Of a stretch of 33,039 nt of DNA, positions 9,765 to 20,175 are shown piece by piece. The first letter of the stretch is position 1, and every line of letters starts with the position of its first letter. The DNA is taken from contig NW_003204538.1 of NCBI RefSeq assembly GCF_000006405.1, forward strand, positions 167,547 through 200,585. The letters run 5' to 3'. Source of the DNA: Perkinsus marinus ATCC 50983. Taxonomy: Eukaryota > Perkinsozoa > Perkinsida > Perkinsidae. A model generated the notes under the pieces. That model had not been told where the DNA came from and did no database searches. It saw only the letters and a program-made list of their open reading frames with translations. The position numbers and the translations under genes were made by a program.

Positions 9765-11255
9765 ATGTTCTGGGAGACATCAGAAAAGGCCGAACGTCTA
9801 TCCGATCGGAGAGCACTGCTAGCGGTTACTGCTGTTTTACCGGCTCCTCTTCTTGTTGGCCTCTGTTGCGGTTTTACCGCTCCTGTCATCGACACAATGC
9901 AGAATACTGTTGCCACTCCAGATGGGGAACATATCGAAATTGGCGTTAACTCAGATCTCTTCGTCTTTGATTCGACGATGGTCGCGAGTTTCTTCAGCGC
10001 TGCCCTCACTCTGGGTGCTCTTATCGGTACTCTCTCAGGAGGTCCCATCGCTGAACGTACAGGTCGACGAGTCGCTCTCCTAATCGCTGGCCCTCTCAAT
10101 GTCGCGGCTTTCCTTATTATTGCTCTCTGTAAGAATATCCCAGCTCTCATCATAGCACGGCTAATAGCCGGGTTTTCTATGGGTATATGCTCCTTCATAT
10201 GTTCTGTATATATCAGTGAGATTTCGCCGACTAGACTGCGTGGTCTATTGGGTAGCTGTACTCAATTGCTTATGGGTTTGGGTATATTGCTTGTTTACAT
10301 TCTAGGAGCTGTGTGTCGCACAGATGGAGGGTCCTCCGATCCTCTGGCCACTTCTAAGACATTCTGTCGTTGGCGTTTGGTCGCGTATATCTGCCTCATT
10401 CCTGGTGCATTGTTGACTATTGCTATGTTCTTCGCTCCTGAAACTCCAAGATGGCTTGCAACTCGCGGTAGGCTGCAAGAAGCGGAGGAAACATTGTGTA
10501 GACTCAGAGATGTCGATTCTGTCGCCGACCCGAGAATTGCAGAGGAAGTCAAAGCTCTTGAAGATATCGTTGAAAACCTAGGGAAAAGAAAAGGAGGATT
10601 ATCCGACTTGAAGAGGAGGTTCGATATTCTATGGCATTGTCCAAAGCAAGTTGCTATCGTAACGCTGACTAACATCGGTACACAATTCTCTGGTACCAAT
10701 GCTCAAACCTTCTACCAGGATACTATATTCCAAGCGGCTGGGTTGAAGAACTCATCAGTCCTTGCTATAACAGTACGAGTATCGAGTACAGTAGCGACGT
10801 TACCGAGTATGTACCTATTGGATCGTGTCGGGCGCCGGCCTCTTCTCATCAGCAGTTGGATAGGCATCACAATTAGTCAGCTTTTGATGGGTATCTTCTT
10901 CTACCTCGATCGGGATGGTGATGCACAACATCTTGCCTGGCTCGCTCTATTAGCAACCTATGGTTATCAGTTATCATACTCTTGGGGTTGTGGTCCTATT
11001 AGATGGATGCTCGCCTCAGAGATCTTCCCAGACGAGGCACGAGGCTTGGCGTCTGCTATTGCTACTACGTCCAATTGGACTGGGGCGTTCTTCTTTGTCC
11101 TCTTCCTCGAGTCTTGCATTGAGGCAACTTCAATGCAAGCTGCTTTCTTCTTCTTCTCCTGTGTCGGTGCTCTCATGACAGTGTTCGAGTGGTATATGGT
11201 ACCAGAGACCAAAGGTAAAACCTTCGAAGAGATTCAAGAGATGTTCGACAATTAG
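9765..11255 (+). CDS. MFS sugar-type transporter, copy 2 (intronless)
   Basis: Paralogue of the gene at 6868, again without introns, 496 residues. The same landmarks are in the same order: GFTAPVIDTMQNTV, AERTGRRVALL (loop 2-3), ETPRWLATRGRLQEAEETL (central loop), LTNIGTQFSGTNAQTFYQDT (helix 7; the family's double Gln reduced to TQ, but SGTNA kept), DRVGRRPLLIS, GPIRWMLASEIFPDEARGLA (helix 10, with the family Trp kept, unlike copy 1) and PETKGKTFEEI. The first extracellular loop DGEHIEIGVNSDLFVFDST is alignable with copy 1. The copies have diverged well beyond a recent duplication, mostly in helices 7, 10 and the C-terminus, suggesting different substrates or affinities. Start ATG chosen because it gives the same N-terminal length as copy 1 and follows an in-frame stop. 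Confidence 0.9.
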   Translation: MFWETSEKAERLSDRRALLAVTAVLPAPLLVGLCCGFTAPVIDTMQNTVATPDGEHIEIGVNSDLFVFDSTMVASFFSAALTLGALIGTLSGGPIAERTGRRVALLIAGPLNVAAFLIIALCKNIPALIIARLIAGFSMGICSFICSVYISEISPTRLRGLLGSCTQLLMGLGILLVYILGAVCRTDGGSSDPLATSKTFCRWRLVAYICLIPGALLTIAMFFAPETPRWLATRGRLQEAEETLCRLRDVDSVADPRIAEEVKALEDIVENLGKRKGGLSDLKRRFDILWHCPKQVAIVTLTNIGTQFSGTNAQTFYQDTIFQAAGLKNSSVLAITVRVSSTVATLPSMYLLDRVGRRPLLISSWIGITISQLLMGIFFYLDRDGDAQHLAWLALLATYGYQLSYSWGCGPIRWMLASEIFPDEARGLASAIATTSNWTGAFFFVLFLESCIEATSMQAAFFFFSCVGALMTVFEWYMVPETKGKTFEEIQEMFDN

Positions 11256-11809
11256 CTGATCGTTGTTTTCCGACCGGCTTCTTCTGCCTGGTTTCTTCAC
11301 ATTCTATGTATATTCTGCACTGTTGAGAGTGACCCTGGGTCATTGCCCCATCCGTCATATTTCTCCGTTGTAGTTTTGTATATTACAAATCTGCAATGGT
11401 ATACTATATAGTAATTGGAATCTTGTGTGGTACACTTTGTTTCGCCATTTATCGACTGGTTGAGTTCGTAGTGGAACCGGTGAGACGTTGTTTCAGCCTC
11501 CATCGTGCATTATTAGAATACTGGCAGGCGATGTGTTCCACACGATGTGGATGTCGGCCGACACACCATGCACTTTAGAGTAACTAGTATGCGTTGAAGT
11601 TTTATGCTTCTATCAATGTCTAGCGCTATAGAAAGGGTTTATCCTGGGAGATTCACCAAGTGTACCATATGCGTGATTTGTTGGAACGGATTTACATGTC
11701 CCTACCGACTAACTACTATAATTCTGTCAATCGGACAGCGGCCATCACAAACTGCACCTTAGATAGCCCATATTCTACGGGGAGACTGCTAACACAAGTC
11801 GGAAAACCC
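11256..11809. other. Convergent intergenic region
   Basis: This lies between the 3' end of transporter copy 2 (+) and the 3' end of the BET-like gene (-), so it should hold two transcript ends. Only short frames exist. One at 11396-11578 (+) begins with a hydrophobic stretch (MVYYIVIGILCGTLCFAIY), but it has no supporting homology, and small hydrophobic frames arise easily. No repeat or RNA gene is recognised. Confidence 0.45.
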
Positions 11810-13348
11810 TCAAGAAACTCCACTGGAGGTGCCGTTCCCTTCTCGCGATACCCTTAGAGCCTTCGACCGCGCTTGTCGCGATAATTGAGCAGAGACCATC
11901 CTAAATTGCAGCGAAGAGGATAAACTGATCGTAGGTGCATACATCAAAGACGTCTTACGTATTGAGTGCCCAAAATAAATGTGGAGGAAGACTTCCAGGC
12001 TCGATGACTAATGATGTTGACGAGGCTTCCTGAACATCGAAAAACGAACTCATGGAACATATCAATAGACCCGAAAAGGTACCTCTGATTCCCCATCTTG
12101 AATGACTCTCTCAACATCAGTAAGCGACATGAACTTTACCACCTCAGCGAGATGATGGTCGTGAAGCTTGCTGATCCGTCGACAAAGCCTTTGGACTTCA
12201 TCTTCACTTGGAAGGGCTGTCCAATCTAATGAACGATGATACTACTGTACTGAACCCTGAAGAGTGATCACCTTTGCCCGCCTCTGTTAACTCGCCATCG
12301 GCCGCAGTCCCTTCAGCACCGGTCAGCACCTATGTAGTTACCCCAATACCAGATTAACGATCCACGGCAATCCACCTTCATTTTCCGTTTCTTATTACGT
12401 CCACCACCACCACCAACACCATCATTATTATTCCCTTCTATAAAGAGGTGATTGCTATGATCTTTTCCGGCCTTGGATTTCTCCAATGCCGTTCTGCTTT
12501 TCCTCTTCCGTTTATCCTCAGTGCCTATCCGCCACTCGTCATCATCGCAGCAGCTCCGCTCTACACTACCATCCTTTTTAGCCTTGCTCTTTTCCCCGCT
12601 TTTTCGCTTCGCTCCGCTAGACTTGTTCCCATTTCCCAAAGTTTCGGACTCTTTCTCGGACGATGTGGAGGGTGTCGCCGCAGTTGCCGGACTCGACCCA
12701 TCCTTCACCAACTCAGGGACCATCTTGTGGATCCAAGTATCTTTCCGTGTGCGACTAGTAGCACGCATGCGCATTGCGCTATGGGCGATATCACTACTAA
12801 CATCATTAAACCTGGGTACAAATATATCATTATCATCAACAGCCACTACGCAGCTCCACACGTCAGACAATTCTGCCAGATTTGCTCAATGTCGTTGAAA
12901 AACTCCAAAACGCTACCATACCGCCTATACAAGTACAGTACTCGAAGTTGGTAGCAGGAGTAAGCACTACCCACATTCCTTAGCCCTCCCAGCCTGAGGA
13001 TGTTTCTTCAACTTCTTAGACTTCACAGTTAAGAGCAGTCGTGCTTCCACTGTACCTGTGATGATCGATGGGTTCAACTGCAGACAGCATGCAAGTTACC
13101 AAGATCCCTCGGTCGCTTTATCATCAAAGGGTATTCGTCAAGACCTAGCTCCTTCCATCGTACAGGCTCTTTGAAATTATCAGAGTCGGGAGATCCCCGT
13201 AGTGATTCTATCACCTGGGCAGCTACGAAGTGATGCCCATCAACTCTTTGAACTCGTGTAGTACCTCCAACAGGCCCGTAGCTATACTCTGAGTAATCTT
13301 AGTCGCCGCTAAGACCTGATCCTCAGTACGACTACCGACTGCTCGCAT
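11810..13348 (-). CDS. BET-like protein: one bromodomain plus NET domain
   Basis: Chromatin reader expected to bind acetyl-lysine on histones. Spliced on the minus strand from about 13348 to the stop at 11812-11810. Bromodomain (about 13200-12800): SDNFKEPVRWKELGLDEYP, then IKRPRDLGTVEARL across an intron (BRD consensus IKxPMDLGTVxxRL), then NDIEQIWQNC and, with a donor after CTG-AC, LTFNDVSSDIAHSAMRMRA, which keeps the acetyl-lysine-contacting Asn (human NCYIYNKPGDDI, same spacing). A Lys/Ser-rich linker with nuclear-localisation-like KKRKMK follows. Then an ET/NET domain: EDEVQRLCRRISKLHDHHLA, EVVKFM, and EASSTSLVIEPGSLPPHLFW after an intron, matching human RQLSLDINKLPGEKLGRVV...IDFETLKPSTLREL. 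The C-terminus is basic (SRQARSKALRVSR). The N-terminal exon join near 13280 is uncertain. Only one bromodomain is seen; vertebrate BET proteins have two, plant GTE proteins one. Confidence 0.8.
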
Positions 13349-13451
13349 GATGGCCGTTCATAAAACTAGGGTAAAACTAGCCGATCTAAACTGAACCAAA
13401 GGCCGAGGAGAAAAGAAAAAAGTGTGTGAGAGCCTATGAGTCGATGTGGTG

Positions 13452-14116
13452 CTATTGCTGATACGAGCCTGGAGCTCCACCCATGCCAGGGTTGCCAGTA
13501 GCCATGAACCATAGAAGAGCTGCCAATACCAACGCTCGAGGGCCCATCATCAAGGTTATCAAAGCAAGTAGGATGATCTAAGGATGCATATCGTCATATT
13601 GCAGGAGTTGGAGATGAAGTTATTACATATAGCAGAGGAACATCTAAGCTAGGACGACCCACCATGGCTGGTACTGAAGAGTAATAAGAGTCCAATACGA
13701 CTAAGCCACTACCCTCCTCCTACTAGTGACGACTCTCCCTTCTATTCCAAGCAAACGTTCGATCTGGGCTCTGATTCCGGGTTGGCCTCCTTCCCCCCTA
13801 CATAGCTGTGCTCAACACTGCTTGGAAGTGACATTACTATTACTGAGGCTGACTGCTCCTGTTGTTGTTGCTGCTGCTATACTGATAGGCACTGCTGCCA
13901 CTAGTAGTACTAGTATGCTCAGTAGGGCCACCAGATGCCGATGACCATTCCGCTGATGAGCGGAAGTTTTCTTGCCCACCTGACCATTCACTTCATGCGT
14001 GGTTATGCAACGACGTGAATACCATTGCTCGATGCCGTCGATTTATTCTGCCTCTTCCTCCCTGCCGCCCTAGGGTCTGAGTCCGGCACTATCTCCCCGT
14101 CAATGATAAGAACCAT
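13452..14116 (-). CDS. FAM241-like (DUF4605) two-helix membrane protein
   Basis: Small membrane protein of unknown function resembling human FAM241B. Seen: N-terminus MVLIIDGEIVPDSDPRAAGR, matching MVRILANGEIVQDDDPRVR of FAM241B. After an intron comes a Ser/Asn-rich low-complexity linker (QYSSSNNNRSSQPQ), then GIRAQIERLLGIEGRVV, then a C-terminal hairpin QPWWIILLALITLMMGPRAL / VLAALLWFMATG, matching LLLFLLMMLGVRGLLLVGLVYLV. The end is NPGMGGAPGSYQQ. Four introns were inferred, all GT-AG and frame-keeping; the last donor could lie a few codons either way. It ends about 100 bases upstream of the BET-like gene's start, same strand. Family named from my recall of the human protein, so confidence is moderate to good; function should not be assumed. 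Confidence 0.7.
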
Positions 14117-14253
14117 TACTCAATAACTTTACAACTACAACCAAGGAGCAGCAGACATAATACGCAAATGACAAACTAAACTGGTTTTTCATGGATTGTG
14201 AAGAAACTAGATAACTAGCAGTGGTAGTCAGAATAGTACTGTACAATATGGGC

Positions 14254-14563
14254 TTAGGCGGCAAAGGAACTCTCCGGAGGGCAGGTCTCCTTAGGGTGCT
14301 TCGACTCGAAGTGCTGCGTTAGGACTTTGTAGTTCGTCATTTGCAACTAATAACGACTATAGCAGAGAGAACCGGGCTAATATTATCATTACCATGCATT
14401 GAGGACAAGTCATCTTAAGAGCTGCCTTCTGACCAGCCAATTGGCTACCTATTACAACAACTTCATGCATGGTAGAGGATGAGGCAGTACCTTTATGAGC
14501 ATCCTTGGCCTTCTTCAATGCATTCTTCCTCTGGGATTCTGCCTTCTGCTGACCGCGAGCCAT
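14254..14563 (-). CDS. ZNF706-like small C2H2 zinc-finger protein
   Basis: Three short exons encode about 70 residues. Seen: MARGQQKAESQRKNALKKAK (human ZNF706 begins MARGQQKIQSQQKNAKKQAG), then after an intron QLAGQKAALKMTCPQC, and after a second intron MLQMTNYKVLTQHFESKHPK ending ETCPPESSFAA. The finger is C-x2-C...H-x4-H, with ligands in CPQC, QHFESKH, spaced as in CTVC...QHFESKH. Human ZNF706 is 76 residues, so this is full length. The start ATG is fixed by the conserved MARGQQK. Such proteins are conserved across eukaryotes and linked to translation/RNA or transcription in animals; the role here is unknown. It sits upstream of the FAM241-like gene on the same strand with about 140 bases between. 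A longer upstream reading frame on this strand (to 14773) lacks family support. Confidence 0.85.
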
Positions 14564-14769
14564 TACTAGATTAGTAGGAATACAACTACTCCTAATGACG
14601 TTCACAATGGTGAGACTCTTTAAAACACAAAACCGCCACTTCTGAATACACTTTCTCATGAGGACAACAAGCCGTGGCACAAAGTCAAGTGTACCTGATC
14701 GGTGGCAGCAGCTACGACAAAATGATGGAAGGGGACAGAACAGCACACAATTCCTTAGCCTAGGGTGGC

Positions 14770-16318
14770 TCAACCCAACACGGTGATATTACATCCTCTT
14801 CCCTCCCAAGAATACTCCACGATACGTCTCATGTACTCGTCGTGATGGTCTAACCACAGAAGAGATGGCCCTCTGCAATGTGGGTAGCTGTCCTCACCGG
14901 TATTGGACCGTAGGAGCTTCATCACTCGCAGAAGAGCCAACATTACTGGCCCGCCTTTGTCGTTCCATAAACCTCCTAGCAAGCGAGAGTTGTCGTTTGG
15001 CGATATGAGAGAGGTCAGGAGGAGGCCTACAGGAACCTTGTCTGCTCTACAATCTAGGGACTGACTAACTTCCAGAGTCTAGATGGTATGGCACCAGCGT
15101 CAAATATCGGGCCCAATGTACGGTAAGCAAGAGGTGGTAAGGAGTTACCAAGATACTACAAAAAGGGGTTATCATCGAGCTAATACACTCTCTACCTTAG
15201 AATAACCAGCAGGATGCAGCTGAGTTATGGGGCGAGGAAGGCTAGTCGAAGATGTGCATCTGAAGAGAACCTTACAATGTGATATTCACAATAGCCTCCG
15301 CCACTTGAGTAAATGTGTTGCTGCTGGGACCGTATGGTCACTTCGAGCGAGGAGATGCGGCATTGACATCCGTCCACTACTCCCACTGTATGGTCCTCGA
15401 CTGCCACTCCTGCCAGGTGTCAGGATGGCTCCCTGAATATGACCTATTCTACAGCCACCACGCTTAACCTCAATATTCCGTGCAATAAGTGAGTTCGCTT
15501 ATATCACAATACCTCTCGAATGCATCCCCGCAAACTCCTTTTATTTCGAGCTCTGAGGAATCCCAAGCGGGAGTCTATCGTTGCGGCCATGATCCAACCT
15601 AATCCGTATCTGTCAACCTAAAGATGCGTCCATCCAACACAACATTACTTTCCTCATACGGACACGCCTCATTGCAAGGACGTGCGTGCACAGTACCACA
15701 TCTTTTTCTATCTAAGGGCGAAGCCTATCCCGAACCCTGAGATGGGCCCGGACTGACTGCCTCTGATGAGGTCCCAACATTCTTTTAAAAATCCTAGTAC
15801 TGCGTGATAATTACCAACCCTAGGACCTCTAATGCGTCCTTCTTACCCACAACCCTGGACCTGAGCTCATCGAGAGTCCACGGCTCTCTCGAGAGATGAT
15901 GGATGATGGCACCACCTTCGTCGTCTACTTTGGGGTCCGACTCCATGTAGACAGAATACGATAGAGTCCATAAGGTATGCCCAGACTCCCGTACCACTCC
16001 TTTTCCACATCATACCTCCCCGTTATTCCTCAACTCAATAGGCTACCCGTATCTTCTCTGCGGAGAGCTCTTCCAGTTTGAGCAAGAGACCCTATGGTGT
16101 ACCCACCCTCAGCGGCTAGAGACTGGGCCATATGAGCCTCTTGCTATCTTGCAGTTACTCTGGGCGCGGTCTTACTCGAGTAGTAGCACGCATGTGCGGG
16201 AAGGTTGAATAGGAGCCTCTTGATAAACAGTGGCTGTGGAGGATACTTCTACGGAAGGAGTGGCCCATCCCTCGTAATTTATCAGCGCATGTGAATTCCA
16301 GATAAACTCAGGTACCAT
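14770..16318 (-). CDS. Unrecognised multi-exon protein
   Basis: I do not recognise the family. A spliced minus-strand frame can be followed in segments. It begins MVPEFIWNSHALINYEGWAT with PSVEVSSTATVYQEAPIQPS, then AHMAQSLAAEGGYTIGSLAQ, YDVEKEWYGSLGIPYGLYR, VDDEGGAIIHHLSREPWTL with DELRSRVVGKKDALEVLG, ESNVVLDGRIFRLTDTD, VKRGGCRIGHIQGAILTPGR, a Gly/Ser-rich stretch, ITQLHPAGYSKYLGNSLPPL, AYRTLGPIFDAGAIPSRLWK, VPVGLLLTSLISPNDNSRLL and MLALLRVMKLLRSN. It ends YSWEGRGCNITVLG. GT-AG introns support several joins, for example 15206-15168 (AAG to TAT CTT GGT). The HHLSREPWTLDELRSRV part could be a winged-helix-like fold. Joins near 15943-15600 are unsure, so this might be two genes. No membrane or signal segment is obvious. 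Confidence 0.45.
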
Positions 16319-16764
16319 TTTGGAGCACTCCAACAGTAGTTAAATCACCCTGGTGCTATCCATATTCGATAAGTTATGACAGTGTGAAAAATTGAAGTAG
16401 TGTTGATAGATCACCTCTCACCGGTGTTCCTGTCTATCACTGAGCGAAGTTTCATCATTCGGCTGAGGAACGGTGAATCAGGTTGGAGTATCAATATCAT
16501 TTCTGCAATGGTGGAATCCTCTGCCAGCACTTTTCCCCACGGTTTTCATCAGAACGTCATAGCTCGTCGGGTGTATGGAGTGGTTTACCATTGGGGATAG
16601 CTGCTCATCGAGAGCTTCAAAGTGCTACCTTTGTACGGTTCACTATATTCACGCGCTATAAAACTACGGGATGTGAGGCCTTTATTTTTGCATCATTGTG
16701 TATATATAGGAGTTACCAATACCAGAGTCAGCTATAATCAACCCAATACCTGTTTAAAAGTCCC
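16319..16764. other. Divergent intergenic region
   Basis: Region between the 5' end of the minus-strand unknown gene and the 5' end of the CDPK gene, so it should hold both promoters. Two overlapping short plus frames (16400-16600, 16483-16737) have no recognisable motif and differ in frame; I do not call them genes. An AT-richer patch near 16685-16715 (ttgtgtatatata) precedes the CDPK start by about 60 bases and may be part of its promoter or leader. Confidence 0.4.
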
Positions 16765-19700
16765 ATGAAAATATCCTTCCGTGATAAGCTGATGAATGAT
16801 GGCTATCAGCATCTCAACCATCAACGTGAGGAGGATAGCAGCGGAGGGTCTACTCGTACTGGCAGGGACCAGTGCCGGTAAGCGTCCAAAGGCCTGGTCT
16901 ATGATGCTTGCTATAGGTATGGCTGTGGACGCCCATGTGCTGAGGGGTTCACTGCGAGTTTGGAACGGTAATACCTACCGCGCGCCACGACATTCACCAC
17001 TTCATAGGTATGACGTTTGCTGCTGGGATTGTGCGGCAGCTGGTGGGAAGGGGTCACACGACCCCCATTGTGGTTCTAATGTGGTGNNNNNNNNNNNNNN
17101 NNNNNNNNNNNNNNNNNNNNNNNNNNNNNNNNNNNNNNNNNNNNNNNNNNNNNNNNNNNNNNNNNNNNNNNNNNNNNNNNNNNNNNCGACTTGGCTAAAG
17201 CAGATGAACCTCTGGGCATCGAGACGATCCCGGAGGAGGGTGGAATGAACGAGAGACAATTGCGGAGACTTGTAATGCTTCTAGGTGTCTTCGCCAGTGA
17301 GGATACCGCACCTCAGATAAATCGCGTCTGCGAGGCGACTGCTATTAATAGTATTTCTGATAAAAACCTTCTTATCTTATTCACTCGCTACTGTGACCCA
17401 CAGACTGGTCAGTGAGTGCGCACGCGGAAGATTTGCGAAGATATCTTCCTAGAGCTCCTCACTCGCGAGAGTTATCCCGTGTTTTGGCGTGCTTTGCTAA
17501 GGTTCTTACGAAAGTCCCTTCGCCGTCATTCGCCTAAGCTGAAGGTGTGCATTTGTGGACCATGGGGGGGTTGTCGAATTGACGGTTATCCCAGGTCCAT
17601 CGAGCATTTCACGTCCTTCGTAACGACTCTGCTGGTGGCGTCCGCAAGGTGGGTTTACAAACACTCAGGTTCAATCCCCACACTTGTCGTTCTCTTTAGA
17701 TATATAACTTCCTCGAAACGGTTGGTCGAGGAAGCTTCGGTGTGGTTCACAAAGTCGTACATAAGGAGAGTGATCAAGTGCTTACCATTAATCTTGCAAC
17801 CTCTCCACGATTTCATCGTGTAGCTCCGAGTGTGCAAAAGTGTGGATAAGGCGAAATCATCCGTACCTTTGGCCCAGCTCGAGGAGGAGATCAAGATCAT
17901 ATCACAGCTAGATCATCCAAACGTCATCAAAATATACGAGTACTTTGAGGATCCTAAGTATGCCCCTATCATTGACTACAATGAAGGGCTCGAGCATCAG
18001 ATATATTCACCTCATTATGGAGGCTTGTTGGGGCGGTGAGCTCCTCTCGGTCATCCAAACGGCAGTTAACAAGGGGGTGTCTCTCCCGGACAGCTTCATC
18101 GCCGATGTGAGATAATTTTGTGGCGCAGTGAATAGTTATTATGATAGGTTACTAGGGAAGTACTCACGGCTCTATCATTCATGCACAATCAGGGGGTGGT
18201 TCATAAGGTAATGCACAGCCGTCGTTGTTATTGAGCTCTCGCGGCTTTGGATTCTAGTAGTCATATGGCATCAGAAGAAGTGTGTTCATAATATGTGATG
18301 ACATACCAGCATTTCCTCCTTACTCCGAGTTAGTTATTGAGGCTCGGTCGTATTCTCAGGATCTCAAGCCTGAGAATATCCTCTTTGTGGATGTATCTGA
18401 GCCCAGTGAATATCTAGGAGGACCACCGAGGGCTACTGGTGATCCCCTCTTGAAACAGTTGTGTAAATATCAATCCTCCAGGTAACGTGAAAGTTATCGA
18501 CTTCGGCTTGGCAGAACTATTCGGCGTGAACGTTGAGAAAAGCATGAATGTGAGTGTTGTTGTTGTTGTCGGTTGGTTGTGGGTGCCTCCACAGGTCGCA
18601 GGGACTGCCTTCTACATGGCACCTGAGATCTTCCGTCCACCCTTCGACTACAAATGTGATATCTGGAGCCTCGGTGTGATACTGTACGGACTACCATAAC
18701 TCCCTCTTTGGACAACACTTAATCAGCTACCTCCTCCTTACCGGTTACTTGCCCTTCTTCGGCACTAGTGTCAGCGATGTGAAGTCGAATGTGATTAAGG
18801 ATACAGTAGAGGTGCAGTAGAGAATGAAGATTAGGTTTTGTATAAGAGGATTCAATGGCCTGACACTGTTTGCAATTCGTCGAGGAGGTTGAGAGTATCC
18901 AAAGCAGCGCGGGATTTGGTAAATGGAGGGAGTCTAAAGTTGATAATCATTTCCGACAGGTTGAAAAGATGCTCGTTAAGGATCCATTACAGAGAGAGAG
19001 CGCCGCTGATCTGCTCAAACATCGTTGGTTGAGGAAGTTCTCTCCAGAGAATTGTTGGATGAATGTAACAGCGGAGCGATGCAATTCCTGCCACCATGAC
19101 CCCAGGGAGTTCGACTCCTTTCTGGTGGGGTGGTGGATTGTATATGCTACTATGCACGACAAAGTGAACTGAAGAAAGCAATCATCAACCTCATCGCTCA
19201 TCAATGGTCATTTCAAGAACAAGAACATGTGAAAGCCTCTCATTCCACGACAGCTGATTTTCCCTGCTATCCCCTCGTGGTTAGGTTAGGTCATTGTTCA
19301 CCGATCTGGATTCAGAGGCTCGGGGCTGCCTGCCGGTGTCGAGAGTGGCTGAGGCATTACGGCAATCTCAGGTTAAAATGAGCGCCTCTGATGCATGGAG
19401 AGTAGCTTCTGCCATGGATCGAACCGGGGATGGTAGGTGGGGAGATCGGCCTTTTGTCTACTGTACCAGTTGAACTACACATTGGTAGGGTACATCGGTT
19501 ACACGGAGTTTGTTGGGGCGTGCATCATTCGTGAGTACTAAAGAAGTGATAAGCTATGTTACACAGCCGATGACAGGGAGGTTACAACGCGAGGAAGGCG
19601 TGATAAAGGCAGCATTCCGATCTTTCACACCGAGGTCCTCTTCCCCTACAGTAGACGAGGTAGCGGTTAGCTTGTGGGCAGTACTATCTGGTGAAAGGTA

Positions 19701-20006
19701 ATACTCGATGGGAGGGAGGCTGGAGAGGTAGCTATTCAGATGTGCTTTGACGGATTATTCAGATGAACCAGATGATTGTGATAGGCGAGCCAGTGAGTGT
19801 AGGTCCAATGTGATGTAGCTATCATTGCCTTGTGAATAGGAGCAGTACCAGCACGACCCCGTCTTCCATTGGATGATGCATCTCAAGGAGGATTCCATCG
19901 ATGGGTTGAGGAGATGGATATCAATAAAGATGGTCGCATCGACTTTGAAGACTTCCGACTCTGGTTGGCTGGCCATCATCATCAGCAAGCCAGCATCAAG
20001 TCATGA
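16765..20006 (+). CDS. Calcium-dependent protein kinase (CDPK) with Cys-rich N-terminus
   Basis: Ser/Thr kinase controlled by its own C-terminal EF-hands. At least 16 exons, some lost in the N gap. Order: a Cys-rich module (YGCGRPCAEGFT, then YDVCCWDCAAAG and HDPHC); an unrecognised helical stretch after the gap (NERQLRRLVMLLGVFASED, FLELLTRESYPVFWRALL); then the kinase. Kinase landmarks: VGRGSFGVV loop, catalytic Lys in RVCKSVDK, EEEIKIISQLDHPNVIKIYE, catalytic loop VVHKDLKPEN (HKD instead of HRD), VIDFGLA, GTAFYMAPEIF, CDIWSLGVILY, LVKDPLQRESAADLLKHRWL. Then the junction helix ELKKAIINLIAHQ, a degenerate first EF-hand (DLDSEARGCLPV), a canonical second (MDRTGDGYIGYTEF), a degenerate third (TPRSSSPTVDEV) and a canonical fourth (MDINKDGRIDFEDF). 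The short join near 18466-18485 and the stretch 18800-18900 are not fully solved. Start ATG gives the frame into the Cys module. Confidence 0.85.
17087..17186. other. Assembly gap of 100 N
   Basis: Exactly 100 undetermined bases inside the CDPK gene, right after the Cys-rich module. A round 100 usually marks a scaffold join of unknown true length, so coding sequence may be missing here. Confidence 0.98.
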
Positions 20007-20175
20007 CCAGGGGCTGAGACCTGATAGATCACCCCTCCACCTCCCACACATGGGTGATGCATGGAAAAGCATGTTTCAATGTATCACATTATATGTGTAT
20101 GTTGGGTTCAGTACCGAGGCCAATATCATCGATCATCCGTGCTGTATCAGTTTTTTCGTTCCTGCATTAGCTCTC

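Noticed and set aside
9758-10198. Minus-strand frame of 146 codons
   Set aside because: Antisense shadow of transporter copy 2; no motif of its own.
12448-12954. Plus-strand frames of 141 and 168 codons
   Set aside because: They lie opposite the bromodomain and Lys-rich linker of the minus-strand BET-like gene, whose spliced product matches a known family.
14564-14773. Upstream extension of the ZNF706-like frame
   Set aside because: The conserved MARGQQK start fixes the protein; the upstream codons have no family match and probably are leader.
17002-17259. Frames that run through the N block
   Set aside because: They are open only because the N bases have no stops; nothing can be read across the gap.
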